Made by a program: the position numbers and the translations under genes. From contig JAJNNC010000002.1 in NCBI GenBank assembly GCA_021730635.1, positions 744,001-808,000 on the forward strand: 64,000 nt of DNA, given 5' to 3'. Below, piece after piece: positions 43,162 to 52,963 of the stretch. Numbering within the stretch: the stretch's first letter is position 1; every line of letters starts with the position of its first letter. Under the pieces are notes generated by a model. The model was not told the DNA's origin. It was given only the letters and a program-made list of their open reading frames with translations, and ran no database searches. The DNA comes from Catalimonadaceae bacterium JC749. Its GTDB lineage: Bacteria > Bacteroidota > Bacteroidia > Cytophagales > Cyclobacteriaceae.

Positions 43162-46100
43162 TCATCCGGAACCATATCCCCCTCCTCCGGGTGTTTTTAC
43201 CACTATGCTGTCGCCTATCGACAGGTTGGCCTGGTCTACCCCTTTTAAAGCGGTTTTCTTTCCTCCCTTTCGCAAAATATATTGCTCTCCTGTAGCGCCC
43301 GGTGCTCCCCCTGCCAGCCCATAGGGAACTTCCCGACGGTGTTGAGAAAGTATCGTTAGGGCGACGGGACGTAAAAAAGTGATCTGCCGGATGATCCCAT
43401 GGCCGCCATTCCATTGGCCCTGCCCACCGGAATGGGGACGAATGGCAAAGATTTCCAATCGTACCGGATAACGAAATTCCAAAATTTCCGGATCAGTAAT
43501 ACGGGTATTGGTCATGTGTTGGTGTACCGCATGTGCTCCATGAAAGCCGGGACCGGCTCCACTTCCTCCTCCTATCGTTTCATAATAGCCGAAAGTGTCA
43601 TCTCCGAACAAAAGGTTGTTCATGGTACCCTGGCTACAGGCCACAATCCGTAAGGCTTTGAGCAGCGTATCTACCAGGCGCTGGCTGGTTTCTGTGTTGC
43701 CGCCTACCACGGCAGGGCACTGAAAGGGGTCATCAGGAAAGGGGGGATTCAGCAAAGAATGAGGTAGGTGAATCTTTACATTTTCCATCATACCTTCGTT
43801 CAGGGGAATGGGCTGGCGAATCAGCAGGCGTAATACATAAATAACCGCACTGTTGACAATAGCCTGGGTGGCATTCAGATTACCGGGATGCACTTCTCCG
43901 CTACCCTGGAAATCTATGTCTACCCGATTGTCTCTGATATGGAAACATACCTGTAAAGGAGTACCATCATCCAGTTTTTCCTGCGCCTGGTAAACTTCCT
44001 CCTGAAAAGACGAGAGGCTTTCTGATAAGCTGTCGGTGGCAAAACGTTTGAGCAATGCCATGTAATGCTGCACAGCCTCTATGCTAAAACGCTGACATAG
44101 TTTTTGTACGGAATCGCTACCGAGCTGAAGCGAGGCCAATGCACCATTTAAATCTGCCAGGTTTTCCTGCAAGGCACGGGTGGGGTAGGGTGCTTCCTGG
44201 AAGATGGCGCGTACGGCTTTCCATTGAGGGTTGCCTTTTTTTACCAGATAGGTAGGGCTGATCACCACCCCTTCTTCCGCCAGACATTTTGCATCCGGAG
44301 GCATAGACCCAGGACGTTTGCCCCCTATTTCTGCATGATGAGCCCGGTTAGCTACATAGCCTACCAGCTTTTTTTGATAAAAAACAGGGCTTATCAGGGT
44401 AATATCCGGTAAATGAGAACCCCCATATTTCGGGTGATTCGTGATCACAACGTCGCCTTCTTCCATGGTGAGTATGGATTTGACGGCACGGACACAAATT
44501 CCAAGGCTACCCAGATGGACAGGGATATGCGGTGCATTGACAACCAGCTCTCCCTGGGCATCCAACAAGGCGCAGGAAAAATCCAGCCTTTCTTTAACAT
44601 TCACTGAGAAAGCGGTTCTTTCCAGCAAAGCCCCCATCTCTTCGGCTACAGCTCCAAAACGATTGGTAAACAACTCAAGCTGCACCTCTTCGGATTTAAG
44701 ATGAATGGAATCGGAAGAAGTTGGTTGGGCTGTTTGCTGTACCAGGGCATTATTGTGGTGATCCAGTGAAAAACGCCAGGACTTCGCTACGTAAGTGGTA
44801 CTGTTTTGGCTGGTGATTAGGGCTGGTCCACCGATGCTGGCTCCTGGTTTCAATTGCTCCCATTCGTAAATAGATACTGTTTGCCACTGATCCTGTACCC
44901 AGCAGGGTTGTTGGGCTGTAGCGGCAGGAAGATAATTTTTTAAGGGAGCCTCTTCTGTCTGAATCCGGGCGGGTTTGGTAGAAGCCATCACCTTGATAGA
45001 TTCCAGTTCTATGGTTTGATCTTCCAGCCAGTGACCATACTGCGCTTCGTATTGTTCCCGAAAATGTTGTTGAATGCCAGTATCTGGCGAATAATCTACT
45101 TCCAGGGTGGCATCCTGTCCGGCAAAACGTAAATACAGGCGCGTAAACCGTATGTGTAGCTCCTCTTCTTCATACCCCTCCTGTTGCAGTTTATAGCGTG
45201 CCTCTTGTTGTAGCATGGCCACTCTCTCTTCTAAAACCGCCTGTGCTTCCGACAAAGGTAATAATACCTGCTGGCTGACCATTCTCTCAACGACCGCCTG
45301 TCCCATACCAAAGGCACTTAAAAGACCGGCATCGTAGGGGATGATGAGCGTATCAATGCCTAGCAGTTCGGCAATCTGACAGGCATGTTGTCCGCCCGCC
45401 CCTCCGAAAGCCAGTAATGCATGTTCTTGAGGATCATACCCTTTCCGTACTGAAATCTTCCGGATGGCCTCTGTCATTTTCTCGTTGGCGATCCGAAGAA
45501 AGCCCAGCAATATTTCTTCTTCCGGATAGTCTTTTCCTTTTTTCTCCAGAAGCTGTTTTGTAAGGTCTGCCAGGGCTTGCCGGGCTTTTTCTTTACTGAT
45601 CGGTATACCGAAGCTCTGCTCTTGTAACCTCCCCAACAGTAAGTTGACGTCGGTAATGGTAAGCGGCCCACCAAAGCCATAGCAGGCAGGTCCGGGATAG
45701 GCGCCGGCGCTTTCTGGGCCCACAGAGAATCTATATCCATCGAAATAACAAACAGAGCCTCCTCCGGCGGCCACCGTCTCAATGGCCAGGGTAGGGCTAA
45801 ACAGATCGATGGCACCCACCCTGGTTTCAAACTTATAGTCAAATTCACCAGCGTAGCGGGAGACATCAGTACTGGTGCCTCCCATGTCAAAAGCCAAAAT
45901 CTGTTGAATGTCCGGATGCTGCTGTTGTACCTGACGCATAATATGGGCAGCGCCTACCACGCCTCCTGCCGGTCCACTCAGCAGGCTGTCTTTAGGGTGG
46001 AATAAAGTGGCATCTACCAGACCTCCGGCACTGGTCATAACCTTTAATGACCCATGGGATAGTTTCCCATTCACAGCCTTCAGGTAATTGTCAATAATAG

Positions 46101-46962
46101 GAGCGAGGTATGCATTGACCAAAGCAGTTTTGGCACGTGGTAAAATCTTGATAGAAGGGGTGAGAGCGGCCGAACAGGACACAAAGGAAAAGCCTGCTTC
46201 GGTAAGTGCCTGTCCCAGTTGTTGTTCATGTATTGGATTCACATAACTATGCAGCAGGGCCACCGCGACTGCTTCTACTTCAGCCTTTCTGAGTTGGTCG
46301 ATAATTTTTTTGATTTCTGTGTCTGACAGGGGAAGCAGTATTTCTCCCTGCGCGTTCAACCTTTCCTTTACTTCTATGACAGTGGCATAATAGGGTTGTG
46401 GTTTCACAATGTGTAAGGAAAAAATATCAGGGCGTTGCTGTGTATCAATGGCCAGCAGATCTCTAAAGCCCTGGGTTAGCAATAGGGCGGTACGGGCTCC
46501 TTTTCGTTCCAGCATGGCGTTGGTTCCTTTGGTAGAACCCAGACGCATATGCATAGGAGGTAAAGGCTGAGTCAGGGGTGTTTGTGTGACCACACGGGCT
46601 GCCAGAACAGGTGCTTCCTCTCCTGTAGTGATCTCAAAGTCGGCAGGCTGTTGCTGTGTGGGGAGAGCACTCGTCAGGGTGATGGTCTTTTGCTGCAGGT
46701 CGACCTGTTCTACCTGGATGTCGGGGTGCGACTGGTTAGAAAGTCTGAAAGTATACTGTTGAAAAATATCTTTGCTGACCGGCCAGTGAAAGGCTGCCTG
46801 AAAAGTCTTTTCATCAATAGGTTGGAGTAATTTTCCCCGCAAGGCGCTGCTACTCAATACTTTGACACGATGCAAGTTTCCATCAGGGTCATAGGCCAGG
46901 CAATCGGTAAAAGTACCACCCGTATCGATCCAGATCCGCCAAAATGGGTAAGACATTTTCAT
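43162..46962 (-). CDS. Fused hydantoinase A/B-type 5-oxoprolinase
   Basis: 1266 residues from ATG 46962 (or 46956). HyuA half (1 to ~720): N-terminal RIWIDTGGTFTDCLAYDPDG, a second ASKHA phosphate motif in ILAFDMGGTSTDVSRYAGEF, and the GGAGGQHACQIAELLGIDTL segment. HyuB half (about 750-1260): LFTNRFGAVAEEMGALLERT, VVITNHPKYGGSHLPDITLI, GGGSGAGPGFHGAHAVHQHM. This single-chain form and length match eukaryotic-type OPLAH, which uses ATP to open 5-oxoproline to glutamate in glutathione breakdown; a hydantoinase role is the alternative. Stands as a single gene. Confidence 0.92.
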   Translation of the reverse strand: MKMSYPFWRIWIDTGGTFTDCLAYDPDGNLHRVKVLSSSALRGKLLQPIDEKTFQAAFHWPVSKDIFQQYTFRLSNQSHPDIQVEQVDLQQKTITLTSALPTQQQPADFEITTGEEAPVLAARVVTQTPLTQPLPPMHMRLGSTKGTNAMLERKGARTALLLTQGFRDLLAIDTQQRPDIFSLHIVKPQPYYATVIEVKERLNAQGEILLPLSDTEIKKIIDQLRKAEVEAVAVALLHSYVNPIHEQQLGQALTEAGFSFVSCSAALTPSIKILPRAKTALVNAYLAPIIDNYLKAVNGKLSHGSLKVMTSAGGLVDATLFHPKDSLLSGPAGGVVGAAHIMRQVQQQHPDIQQILAFDMGGTSTDVSRYAGEFDYKFETRVGAIDLFSPTLAIETVAAGGGSVCYFDGYRFSVGPESAGAYPGPACYGFGGPLTITDVNLLLGRLQEQSFGIPISKEKARQALADLTKQLLEKKGKDYPEEEILLGFLRIANEKMTEAIRKISVRKGYDPQEHALLAFGGAGGQHACQIAELLGIDTLIIPYDAGLLSAFGMGQAVVERMVSQQVLLPLSEAQAVLEERVAMLQQEARYKLQQEGYEEEELHIRFTRLYLRFAGQDATLEVDYSPDTGIQQHFREQYEAQYGHWLEDQTIELESIKVMASTKPARIQTEEAPLKNYLPAATAQQPCWVQDQWQTVSIYEWEQLKPGASIGGPALITSQNSTTYVAKSWRFSLDHHNNALVQQTAQPTSSDSIHLKSEEVQLELFTNRFGAVAEEMGALLERTAFSVNVKERLDFSCALLDAQGELVVNAPHIPVHLGSLGICVRAVKSILTMEEGDVVITNHPKYGGSHLPDITLISPVFYQKKLVGYVANRAHHAEIGGKRPGSMPPDAKCLAEEGVVISPTYLVKKGNPQWKAVRAIFQEAPYPTRALQENLADLNGALASLQLGSDSVQKLCQRFSIEAVQHYMALLKRFATDSLSESLSSFQEEVYQAQEKLDDGTPLQVCFHIRDNRVDIDFQGSGEVHPGNLNATQAIVNSAVIYVLRLLIRQPIPLNEGMMENVKIHLPHSLLNPPFPDDPFQCPAVVGGNTETSQRLVDTLLKALRIVACSQGTMNNLLFGDDTFGYYETIGGGSGAGPGFHGAHAVHQHMTNTRITDPEILEFRYPVRLEIFAIRPHSGGQGQWNGGHGIIRQITFLRPVALTILSQHRREVPYGLAGGAPGATGEQYILRKGGKKTALKGVDQANLSIGDSIVVKTPGGGGYGSG

Positions 46963-47047
46963 ACAGGAAGATCAAATTAAAAAATATAGGCACCACCTTT
47001 GGTAAGATAGTGAAGGAAACTCAAAATCTTTTATGCTGACAAAAAAT

Positions 47048-47569
47048 CTAGGAATTTTCTGCTTCTTCCACCCGAACGCCCACAGAGATAATTTCAGGTA
47101 AGGTATCGGTTCGCATATACTGTTCCAGTTTAATCTGGTAGACGCCTGCGGTATCAAATTTATGTTGAGGAATGGCTAAGAACTGGTGTGAAAATATGTC
47201 GCCCAGACCATCTCCATAAGGTTCTCCTGTTTTGGGGGCGAAAAGTTGCATGTTGTGCAAATCCGTATCCAGGCGGTGACCCAAGGTATCTTCCAGAAAG
47301 TAGGTGAGATACAGATTCTGATAAGGATAGCTGATAGTATTCCTTACATTCCAGTAAATATTATAGGTTTGCTGGGGGTCATCGATGGTAAACTGAAAAG
47401 TAGGCGTATCGCTGACAACCCACTGTTTGTTGTGAAAGTCTCTGTTTTCTTCATAGATACGGTCCGTGTCACAACCCATCAGCAGCAGGAAAAACAAACA
47501 GAGTAAAAGCCAGTGTCGGAGCTTTCGGATGCCGGAGTATTCTTTTTGTAAATATTTAATGAATGTCAT
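47048..47569 (-). CDS. gldH: Gliding motility lipoprotein GldH
   Basis: 173 residues. Lipoprotein signal with the lipobox LLMGC (C33), after a 20-residue cytoplasmic stretch. The family pattern follows: YEENRDFHNKQWVVSDTPTF, YNIYWNVRNTISYPYQNLYL, and ends in LPEIISVGVRVEE. GldH is one of the envelope proteins needed for gliding and type IX secretion in Bacteroidota. It lies directly downstream of ricT, the same neighbourhood seen in other gliding Bacteroidota. Confidence 0.9.
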   Translation of the reverse strand: MTFIKYLQKEYSGIRKLRHWLLLCLFFLLLMGCDTDRIYEENRDFHNKQWVVSDTPTFQFTIDDPQQTYNIYWNVRNTISYPYQNLYLTYFLEDTLGHRLDTDLHNMQLFAPKTGEPYGDGLGDIFSHQFLAIPQHKFDTAGVYQIKLEQYMRTDTLPEIISVGVRVEEAENS

Positions 47570-47584
47570 ATTGAATGAAAGTAA

Positions 47585-47607
47585 AACTGGCAGATATACT
47601 GCCAGTT
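47585..47607 (-). terminator. Hairpin between ricT and gldH
   Basis: AACTGGCA (47585-47592) pairs perfectly with TGCCAGTT (47600-47607), loop 7. On the minus strand the stem is followed by TTTTAC. It could be a partial terminator that tunes gldH below ricT, or a stability element. Confidence 0.55.
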
Positions 47608-47635
47608 CTGAAATTTCTAATAATCGCCAAAGATA

Positions 47636-48772
47636 TCAAGGCTGCTGATTTCCTCTTCTTTTTTTCTTCTTTTTCTTTTTACCGGATTTTTTCTTTTTGT
47701 TTTCAAATTTCTTATCCATTCTTACCAAATCGCTGTTGAGCACATCGCTTTCGGCTTTGGTAGAGACTTCATTTTCCAGGAGTGTATCCGGCCTGATTCC
47801 CTTTTTGTTCAGCTCTAATATTTCCAGCACCCGCAAGGTTTTGATCGGTTGCCAGGAGCTTTCTCCTTCATAGCAGAACCACATGATTTTCCGGAAGATA
47901 TCTGTTTTTTGCAGCGTGGCTTCTCCTACTTTGGTAAGCAGCGATTTCTCTATTTTAGGAATATTCTCCAGGGCTTCTACATAAGTTTCCAGTTCATAGT
48001 TCAGACAGCACTTCAGTCTGCCGCACTGGCCTGAAAGTTTGCTGGGGTTGAGAGAGAGATTCTGATAGCGGGCAGCGGCAGTGGAAACACTCTTAAACTC
48101 ATTGAGCCAGGTAGAGCAGCATAGCTCACGGCCACACGAACCAATGCCTCCCAACCGACCGGCCTCTTGCCGGAGGCTGATCTGCCGCATTTCAACTCTG
48201 ATCTTGAATTCACCAGCCAGCACCTTAATCAATTCCCGAAAGTCGACCCGTGTATCGGCCGAATAATAAAAAGTGGCTTTGTTATTATCCGCCTGATACT
48301 CCACATCGGAAAGCTTCATGGTCAATTTCATCTCTTCTATGATCTGGCGGGTACGGTAAAGCGTAGGCATTTCCCGTTTGCATACCTGTTCATAACTTTC
48401 CAGATCTTTCTGGGTAGCCACCCGGTAAATCTTGCGGATGTTATCGTCATTGGCTACTTTTTTCTTCTGCATCTGCAGCCTGACCAGTTCACCTTGCAGG
48501 GAAACATACCCTATATGATGGCCGTTGGGAACATCTACGACCACAGGGTCACCCGTGGTCAGGTCAAGTTCATCCACATTTCTGAAAAATTCTTTTCTAC
48601 CTCCTTTAAACTTGACTTCTACAATATCAAAGGTATCCAGACCGGGCAATTCCATGTTGGAGAGCCAGTCGAATACATTCATCTTATTACAAGCTCCGGT
48701 ACCGCATCCGCCATTATTTCTGCATCCGGCCACAGCAGCGCCATTACTTGTACTGCACGTACTACATCCCAT
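47636..48772 (-). CDS. ricT: PSP1 domain protein, RicT-like
   Basis: 378 residues. A cysteine-rich N-terminus (MGCSTCSTSNG, CGTGACNK) precedes the PSP1 domain, recognised by DPVVVDVPNGHHIGYVSLQG, GRELCCSTWLNEFKSVSTAA, and SGQCGRLKCCLNYELETYVE. The C-terminus is lysine-rich and probably disordered. In Bacillus RicT acts with RicA and RicF and binds Fe-S clusters to aid RNA processing; the cysteine pairs here fit cluster binding. Upstream of gldH on the same strand. A perfect palindrome lies 8 bp before the start codon. Confidence 0.88.
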   Translation of the reverse strand: MGCSTCSTSNGAAVAGCRNNGGCGTGACNKMNVFDWLSNMELPGLDTFDIVEVKFKGGRKEFFRNVDELDLTTGDPVVVDVPNGHHIGYVSLQGELVRLQMQKKKVANDDNIRKIYRVATQKDLESYEQVCKREMPTLYRTRQIIEEMKLTMKLSDVEYQADNNKATFYYSADTRVDFRELIKVLAGEFKIRVEMRQISLRQEAGRLGGIGSCGRELCCSTWLNEFKSVSTAAARYQNLSLNPSKLSGQCGRLKCCLNYELETYVEALENIPKIEKSLLTKVGEATLQKTDIFRKIMWFCYEGESSWQPIKTLRVLEILELNKKGIRPDTLLENEVSTKAESDVLNSDLVRMDKKFENKKKKSGKKKKKKKRRGNQQP

Positions 48773-48779
48773 GTTATCA

Positions 48780-48797
48780 TTCTATATATTTATAGAA
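48780..48797 (-). promoter_or_regulatory. Palindrome immediately upstream of ricT
   Basis: TTCTATA-TATT-TATAGAA is a perfect 7-bp inverted repeat with a 4-nt loop, 7 bp before the ricT start codon. It may be an operator or a 5'-UTR hairpin near the ribosome site. The half-site TCTATATATT also appears in the PadR 20535 control region. Confidence 0.4.
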
Positions 48798-49015
48798 GGT
48801 CATTGACTTATTAGCAATGGTTATCCTTCCTTCGTTAACAATAAAAAATTTTATCAATGTTGGTGAAATTTTACTTTCTGTTTCCCTGTGAAATACAGGA
48901 GCTACACGCATAATGTTGAAAAATTTCACAATCACATAATATATATCAAAAACAAGCTTTAAACAAATTTATCCTTTATTCTTGCCAAAGAGACCCACAG
49001 GGTAGGCATTTCAGC

Positions 49016-50311
49016 TTACAAAGCCTGTAGGTCTTTTCCAATATCTCTTCTAAAATACAACCCTTCCCAGTGAATCCGGCTCACCCCTTCATAGCTCTTC
49101 TGTAGCGCCTCTTCCAGGCTATCGCCCATACCGGTGACGGCCAATACGCGGCCTCCGTTGGTCAGCACCGTATCGGTATCGCTCCGGGTGCCTGCATGAA
49201 ATACCAGTGCCTGGCTCTTTTGATCCAGACCCTCAATTATTTTTCCTTTTTCATAATGATCGGGATAGCCTTCAGAAACCATGACAACGGTAGTGGCTGT
49301 TTTGGAAGAGATAGCAAGAGGGGCCTGGTCCAGCTGCTGTTGTGCCGTGGCGAGGAGTAAGGATACCAGGTCATTTTCTATTCTGGGAATGATCACTTCC
49401 GCCTCCGGATCACCCAGTCGTACATTATATTCAATAACGTATGGGTCACCCTTCACATTCATCAGGCCAATGAAAATAAAACCTCTGTAGTCTATGCCTT
49501 CCCGGGACAGCCCGGCAATGGTAGGTTCAATAATGGTATCTTTCACTTTTTGCATAAAAGCCTGGCTGGCAAAGGGCACAGGAGTAACAGCGCCCATACC
49601 ACCGGTATTAGGACCTGTATCTTTTTCACCAATCCGTTTGTAGTCTTTCGCTTCAGGGAGTAGTTTGTAGTGCAGCCCGTCTGTCAGCACAAATACTGAG
49701 AGTTCTATCCCTTTGAGGTAGTCTTCTATGACTACTTTTTCACTGGCTTTTCCAAATTTCTCTCCTACCAGCATCGATTCCAGGGTTTCCCGGGCCTCTT
49801 GGTGGGTTTCGGAAATGATCACCCCTTTGCCGGCAGCCAGACCATCGGCTTTTAACACAATGGGTAAGGGTAGCGTGTCAATGTACCGGATACCTTCCTG
49901 GAGTTGCGCTTTGTTGAAGGTCTTGGATTGAGCGGTAGGGATATGATATTTTTGCATAAAGGCTTTGGCATAGTCCTTACTGCCTTCCAGCATAGCCCCT
50001 GCCTGACTGGGCCCTATAAAAGCGATAGAGCGAAGATCGGAGCGGCTATCAAAATAGTCTCTGATACCGGCTACCAGCGGGGCTTCCGGCCCTGCTACTA
50101 CCAATCCTATTTTTTTATCTACTACGAAGTCACCTACCTGTTCAAAGGCCGCAGGATTCAAATCCCCTTCAAACAACGTCACATTGGTGGCCAGGGTCGC
50201 TGTGCCGGCATTGCCGGGAGAAACGTACAAAGTGTCGCATTGGGTACTTTGTCTGATCTTCCAGGCCAGTGCATGTTCCCTGCCGCCAGAACCCAATATT
50301 AAAATGTTCAT
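49016..50311 (-). CDS. purD: Phosphoribosylamine--glycine ligase
   Basis: 431 residues, normal for the enzyme. N-terminal MNILILGSGGREHALAWKIR, ATP-grasp region KADGLAAGKGVIISETHQEA, GPNTGGMGAVTPVPFASQAF, and metal-binding VIEYNVRLGDPEAEVIIPRI; C-terminal GGRVLAVTGMGDSLEEALQK. It joins glycine to phosphoribosylamine with ATP in step two of purine synthesis, in the cytoplasm. Not in an obvious pur operon here; a terminator separates it from recQ upstream. Confidence 0.97.
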   Translation of the reverse strand: MNILILGSGGREHALAWKIRQSTQCDTLYVSPGNAGTATLATNVTLFEGDLNPAAFEQVGDFVVDKKIGLVVAGPEAPLVAGIRDYFDSRSDLRSIAFIGPSQAGAMLEGSKDYAKAFMQKYHIPTAQSKTFNKAQLQEGIRYIDTLPLPIVLKADGLAAGKGVIISETHQEARETLESMLVGEKFGKASEKVVIEDYLKGIELSVFVLTDGLHYKLLPEAKDYKRIGEKDTGPNTGGMGAVTPVPFASQAFMQKVKDTIIEPTIAGLSREGIDYRGFIFIGLMNVKGDPYVIEYNVRLGDPEAEVIIPRIENDLVSLLLATAQQQLDQAPLAISSKTATTVVMVSEGYPDHYEKGKIIEGLDQKSQALVFHAGTRSDTDTVLTNGGRVLAVTGMGDSLEEALQKSYEGVSRIHWEGLYFRRDIGKDLQAL

Positions 50312-50350
50312 GTTTACAGTAGGTAAGGTTGTAATGTGGTTGTAAAGCTA

Positions 50351-50377
50351 ATAAAAAAGGGTTGCAACCTGCAACCC
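50351..50377 (-). terminator. Intrinsic terminator of recQ
   Basis: GGGTTGC (50359-50365) pairs perfectly with GCAACCC (50371-50377), loop 5. Read on the minus strand, the GC-rich stem is followed by TTTTTTATT. Classic form, 135 bp after the recQ stop and 40 bp before the purD start. Confidence 0.8.
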
Positions 50378-50511
50378 ACAAGCGGTAATATCTTGGTTTT
50401 GGAAAACTTTATGAATACTATTCTAAAGAAGGAGGGTACAGGTTCCTGAAAGCGCATCCGTACTCACCCCCTTGAAGGAGATGAAAGGAGACTGACCATT
50501 CTATTAGGATA

Positions 50512-52722
50512 TTAATTAGCGTATTCTGACATGAATTTGATACGCATCAGGCGAATTTCTTCTTCTGTATAGTCGTTACCGAATTCTTCCAGGGCCGCCT
50601 GTATGCTGTCTGTTTGTGAGTTGAGAAAATAATCCCGGAGTTCTTCCTGCTGATCTTTTTCCAGTACCTGGTTGATGTAATAATCCAGGTTCAGCTTGGT
50701 ACCCGAATAACAGATATGCTCAATTTCTTCGATAAGCTCCTCCATTTCCATATCCTTAATATCAGCGATTTCTTCCAGATCTACTTTCTTGTCTATCTGC
50801 TGAATAATAAAGATCTTATTTCTGGATTTATTGACAGTACTTTTAATGACTACGTCTGAAGCCGTAATAATATCATTCTCTTCAACGTATTTGTTGATCA
50901 GATCCAGAAAAGGTTTTCCGAATTTTATCACTTTGCCCATGCCTACCCCATTGATAGCAGCCAGATCTTCCTTGGTAGTAGGGTAGGTGGTTGCCATTTC
51001 TTCCAGCGAGGGCTCCTGAAAGATAACATAGGGAGGCAGGTTCTTTTTCTTGGCAGTCTCTTTGCGCAGCTTTTTCAGGGCATCAAAAAGATTTTCATCG
51101 TAAGATTTGATGTTGCCTGCAGGAATATTGTTATTTCCATTGGTAGCGGCTGATGTGTCAGGTTCTTCTTCCTCTCCCAGGTCGGTATAATCATGGTCTT
51201 CTGTTAAGCTCACCGCATAAGAAGCCTCCATAAACTGCTTTCCCTTGTCGGTCAGTTTCAGCGCTCCGATATTTTCTATATCTTTTTCCAGAAACTCAAA
51301 CAGCAGCGTCTGCCGCACAATAGAATTCCATCGTGTTTCTTCATCGCCCTGACCTTTTCCGAAAACCGCTAGCTTGTCATGGTCATAACTTTTGACATAG
51401 TCGGTTTCGCGGCCCAGAATGACATCCACCAAATGATTCAGGCCGAAGCGCTCTCCGGTTTGTTGTGCGGTTTGCAACACCGTTTCCACATAGCTTTCTC
51501 CTTCGTATTCTTCTTTGGGTCTGATGCAATTGTCACAGTAGCCACAATCTTCAGACAGATGCTCTCCAAAGTAATGCAGCAGCTGACGCTTCCGGCAGAC
51601 CGAAGATTCGGCATAGGAAATCATTTCCTGGAGAAGAATCTTGGCATTGTCGCGTTCGGTCACTGTCTTATCTTTATTAAATTTCTCCAGCTTCTGTATA
51701 TCGTTGTGGCTGTAGAACATAATGCATTTGCCTTCCAATCCATCCCTGCCGGCACGGCCTGTTTCCTGGTAATAACCTTCCAGGGATTTCGGCACGTTAT
51801 AGTGAATCACAAAGCGGACATCCGGTTTGTCAATGCCCATGCCAAAGGCAATGGTGGCTACAATCACATCCACTTCTTCGTTCAGAAAAGCATCCTGGTT
51901 CTGGATACGGATAGCGGCATCCAGACCGGCATGATAAGGCGCTGCCTTGATATCATTTACCTGCAGGAACTCAGCAATTTCTTCCACTTTCTTCCGGCTC
52001 AGGCAGTAGATGATACCCGACTTTCCTTTATGCTGCTTGATAAACTGTATCAATTGTCTTTTGGCGTGTTTCTTGGGCCTTACCTCATAATACAGATTCT
52101 CCCGGTTAAAAGAAGATTTGTAAACGTCAGCATCTTCCATTTGCAGGTTCTTCTGTATATCCAACTGCACTTTGGGGGTTGCTGTAGCGGTGAGGGCAAT
52201 TACCGGCACCTCGTCTCCCAACTGAGCGATGATAGCCTTGATTTTTCTGTATTCCGGACGGAAATCATGGCCCCATTCAGAGATACAGTGGGCTTCATCT
52301 ACAGCGACAAACTGTATATTAGCTTCCTTTAAAAACTTGATATTTTCTTCTTTGGTGAGCGATTCCGGGGCAACATACAACAGCTTTATCTTTCCTTCCA
52401 GGGTCTCTTTTTTTACCCTGTTCATTTCTGTTTTGGTCAGGGTAGAATTCAGAAACTGTGCATTGATACCGAAGGCATTCATCTGATCCACCTGATTTTT
52501 CATCAGGGCAATCAGGGGAGAAATCACAATAGCCGCACCGGGTTGGATGATAGCGGGCAACTGATAGCACAGCGACTTCCCCGCACCGGTAGGCATGATC
52601 ACAAAAGTATTTTTTCTATTGAGTATGTTACGTATGATAACTTCTTGGTTTCCTCTGAACTGGCTGTAACCAAAATATTCTTTGAGGTATGCTTTTAAGT
52701 TAGTTTGCTGATCTACTATCAT
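50512..52722 (-). CDS. recQ: ATP-dependent DNA helicase RecQ
   Basis: 736 residues. Superfamily-2 motifs in order: FRGNQEVIIRNIL (Q motif), MPTGAGKSLCYQLP (Walker A, near 45), AVDEAHCISEWGHDFRPEYR (near 138), ALTATATPKVQLDI, TIAFGMGIDKPDVRFVIHYN, YQETGRAGRDG. The RQC zinc cysteines are in SVCRKRQLLHYFGEHLSEDC and CDNC. A winged helix and an HRDC domain follow (PPYVIFQEPSLEEMATTYPT). It unwinds DNA 3'-5' in recombination repair. The ~100-residue tail after HRDC is longer than in E. coli RecQ but common in Bacteroidota. Confidence 0.97.
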   Translation of the reverse strand: MIVDQQTNLKAYLKEYFGYSQFRGNQEVIIRNILNRKNTFVIMPTGAGKSLCYQLPAIIQPGAAIVISPLIALMKNQVDQMNAFGINAQFLNSTLTKTEMNRVKKETLEGKIKLLYVAPESLTKEENIKFLKEANIQFVAVDEAHCISEWGHDFRPEYRKIKAIIAQLGDEVPVIALTATATPKVQLDIQKNLQMEDADVYKSSFNRENLYYEVRPKKHAKRQLIQFIKQHKGKSGIIYCLSRKKVEEIAEFLQVNDIKAAPYHAGLDAAIRIQNQDAFLNEEVDVIVATIAFGMGIDKPDVRFVIHYNVPKSLEGYYQETGRAGRDGLEGKCIMFYSHNDIQKLEKFNKDKTVTERDNAKILLQEMISYAESSVCRKRQLLHYFGEHLSEDCGYCDNCIRPKEEYEGESYVETVLQTAQQTGERFGLNHLVDVILGRETDYVKSYDHDKLAVFGKGQGDEETRWNSIVRQTLLFEFLEKDIENIGALKLTDKGKQFMEASYAVSLTEDHDYTDLGEEEEPDTSAATNGNNNIPAGNIKSYDENLFDALKKLRKETAKKKNLPPYVIFQEPSLEEMATTYPTTKEDLAAINGVGMGKVIKFGKPFLDLINKYVEENDIITASDVVIKSTVNKSRNKIFIIQQIDKKVDLEEIADIKDMEMEELIEEIEHICYSGTKLNLDYYINQVLEKDQQEELRDYFLNSQTDSIQAALEEFGNDYTEEEIRLMRIKFMSEYAN

Positions 52723-52963
52723 CTCATCATTTAAATTTACCTTTTTTCTTGTTAGCAGATTTTTAATTGAGTTTTGAAATTAGTAAAAATTATTGATATT
52801 ATTGTTTGCTTGTTCTTTACAAATTCCAGCACAAGAATGTTCTATATTTAGCAATGAATTTAGGAAATTTTTTAATCTGTTTTAACAAAATTAAAGTTTT
52901 TTTGAGTTCATTATTACTTTTAATTTTTTCTACTTAAGTCCACAAATAAGTTCTATTTGTTGT

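Noticed and set aside
48992-49033. Inverted repeat GACCCACAGG / CCTGTAGGTC at the purD 3' end
   Set aside because: One mismatch, a long loop overlapping the coding sequence, and no T-tract; not enough for a terminator call.
51379-52332. 317-residue + strand open frame opposite recQ
   Set aside because: It is antisense to a fully convincing RecQ and its translation shows no domain or start signals.
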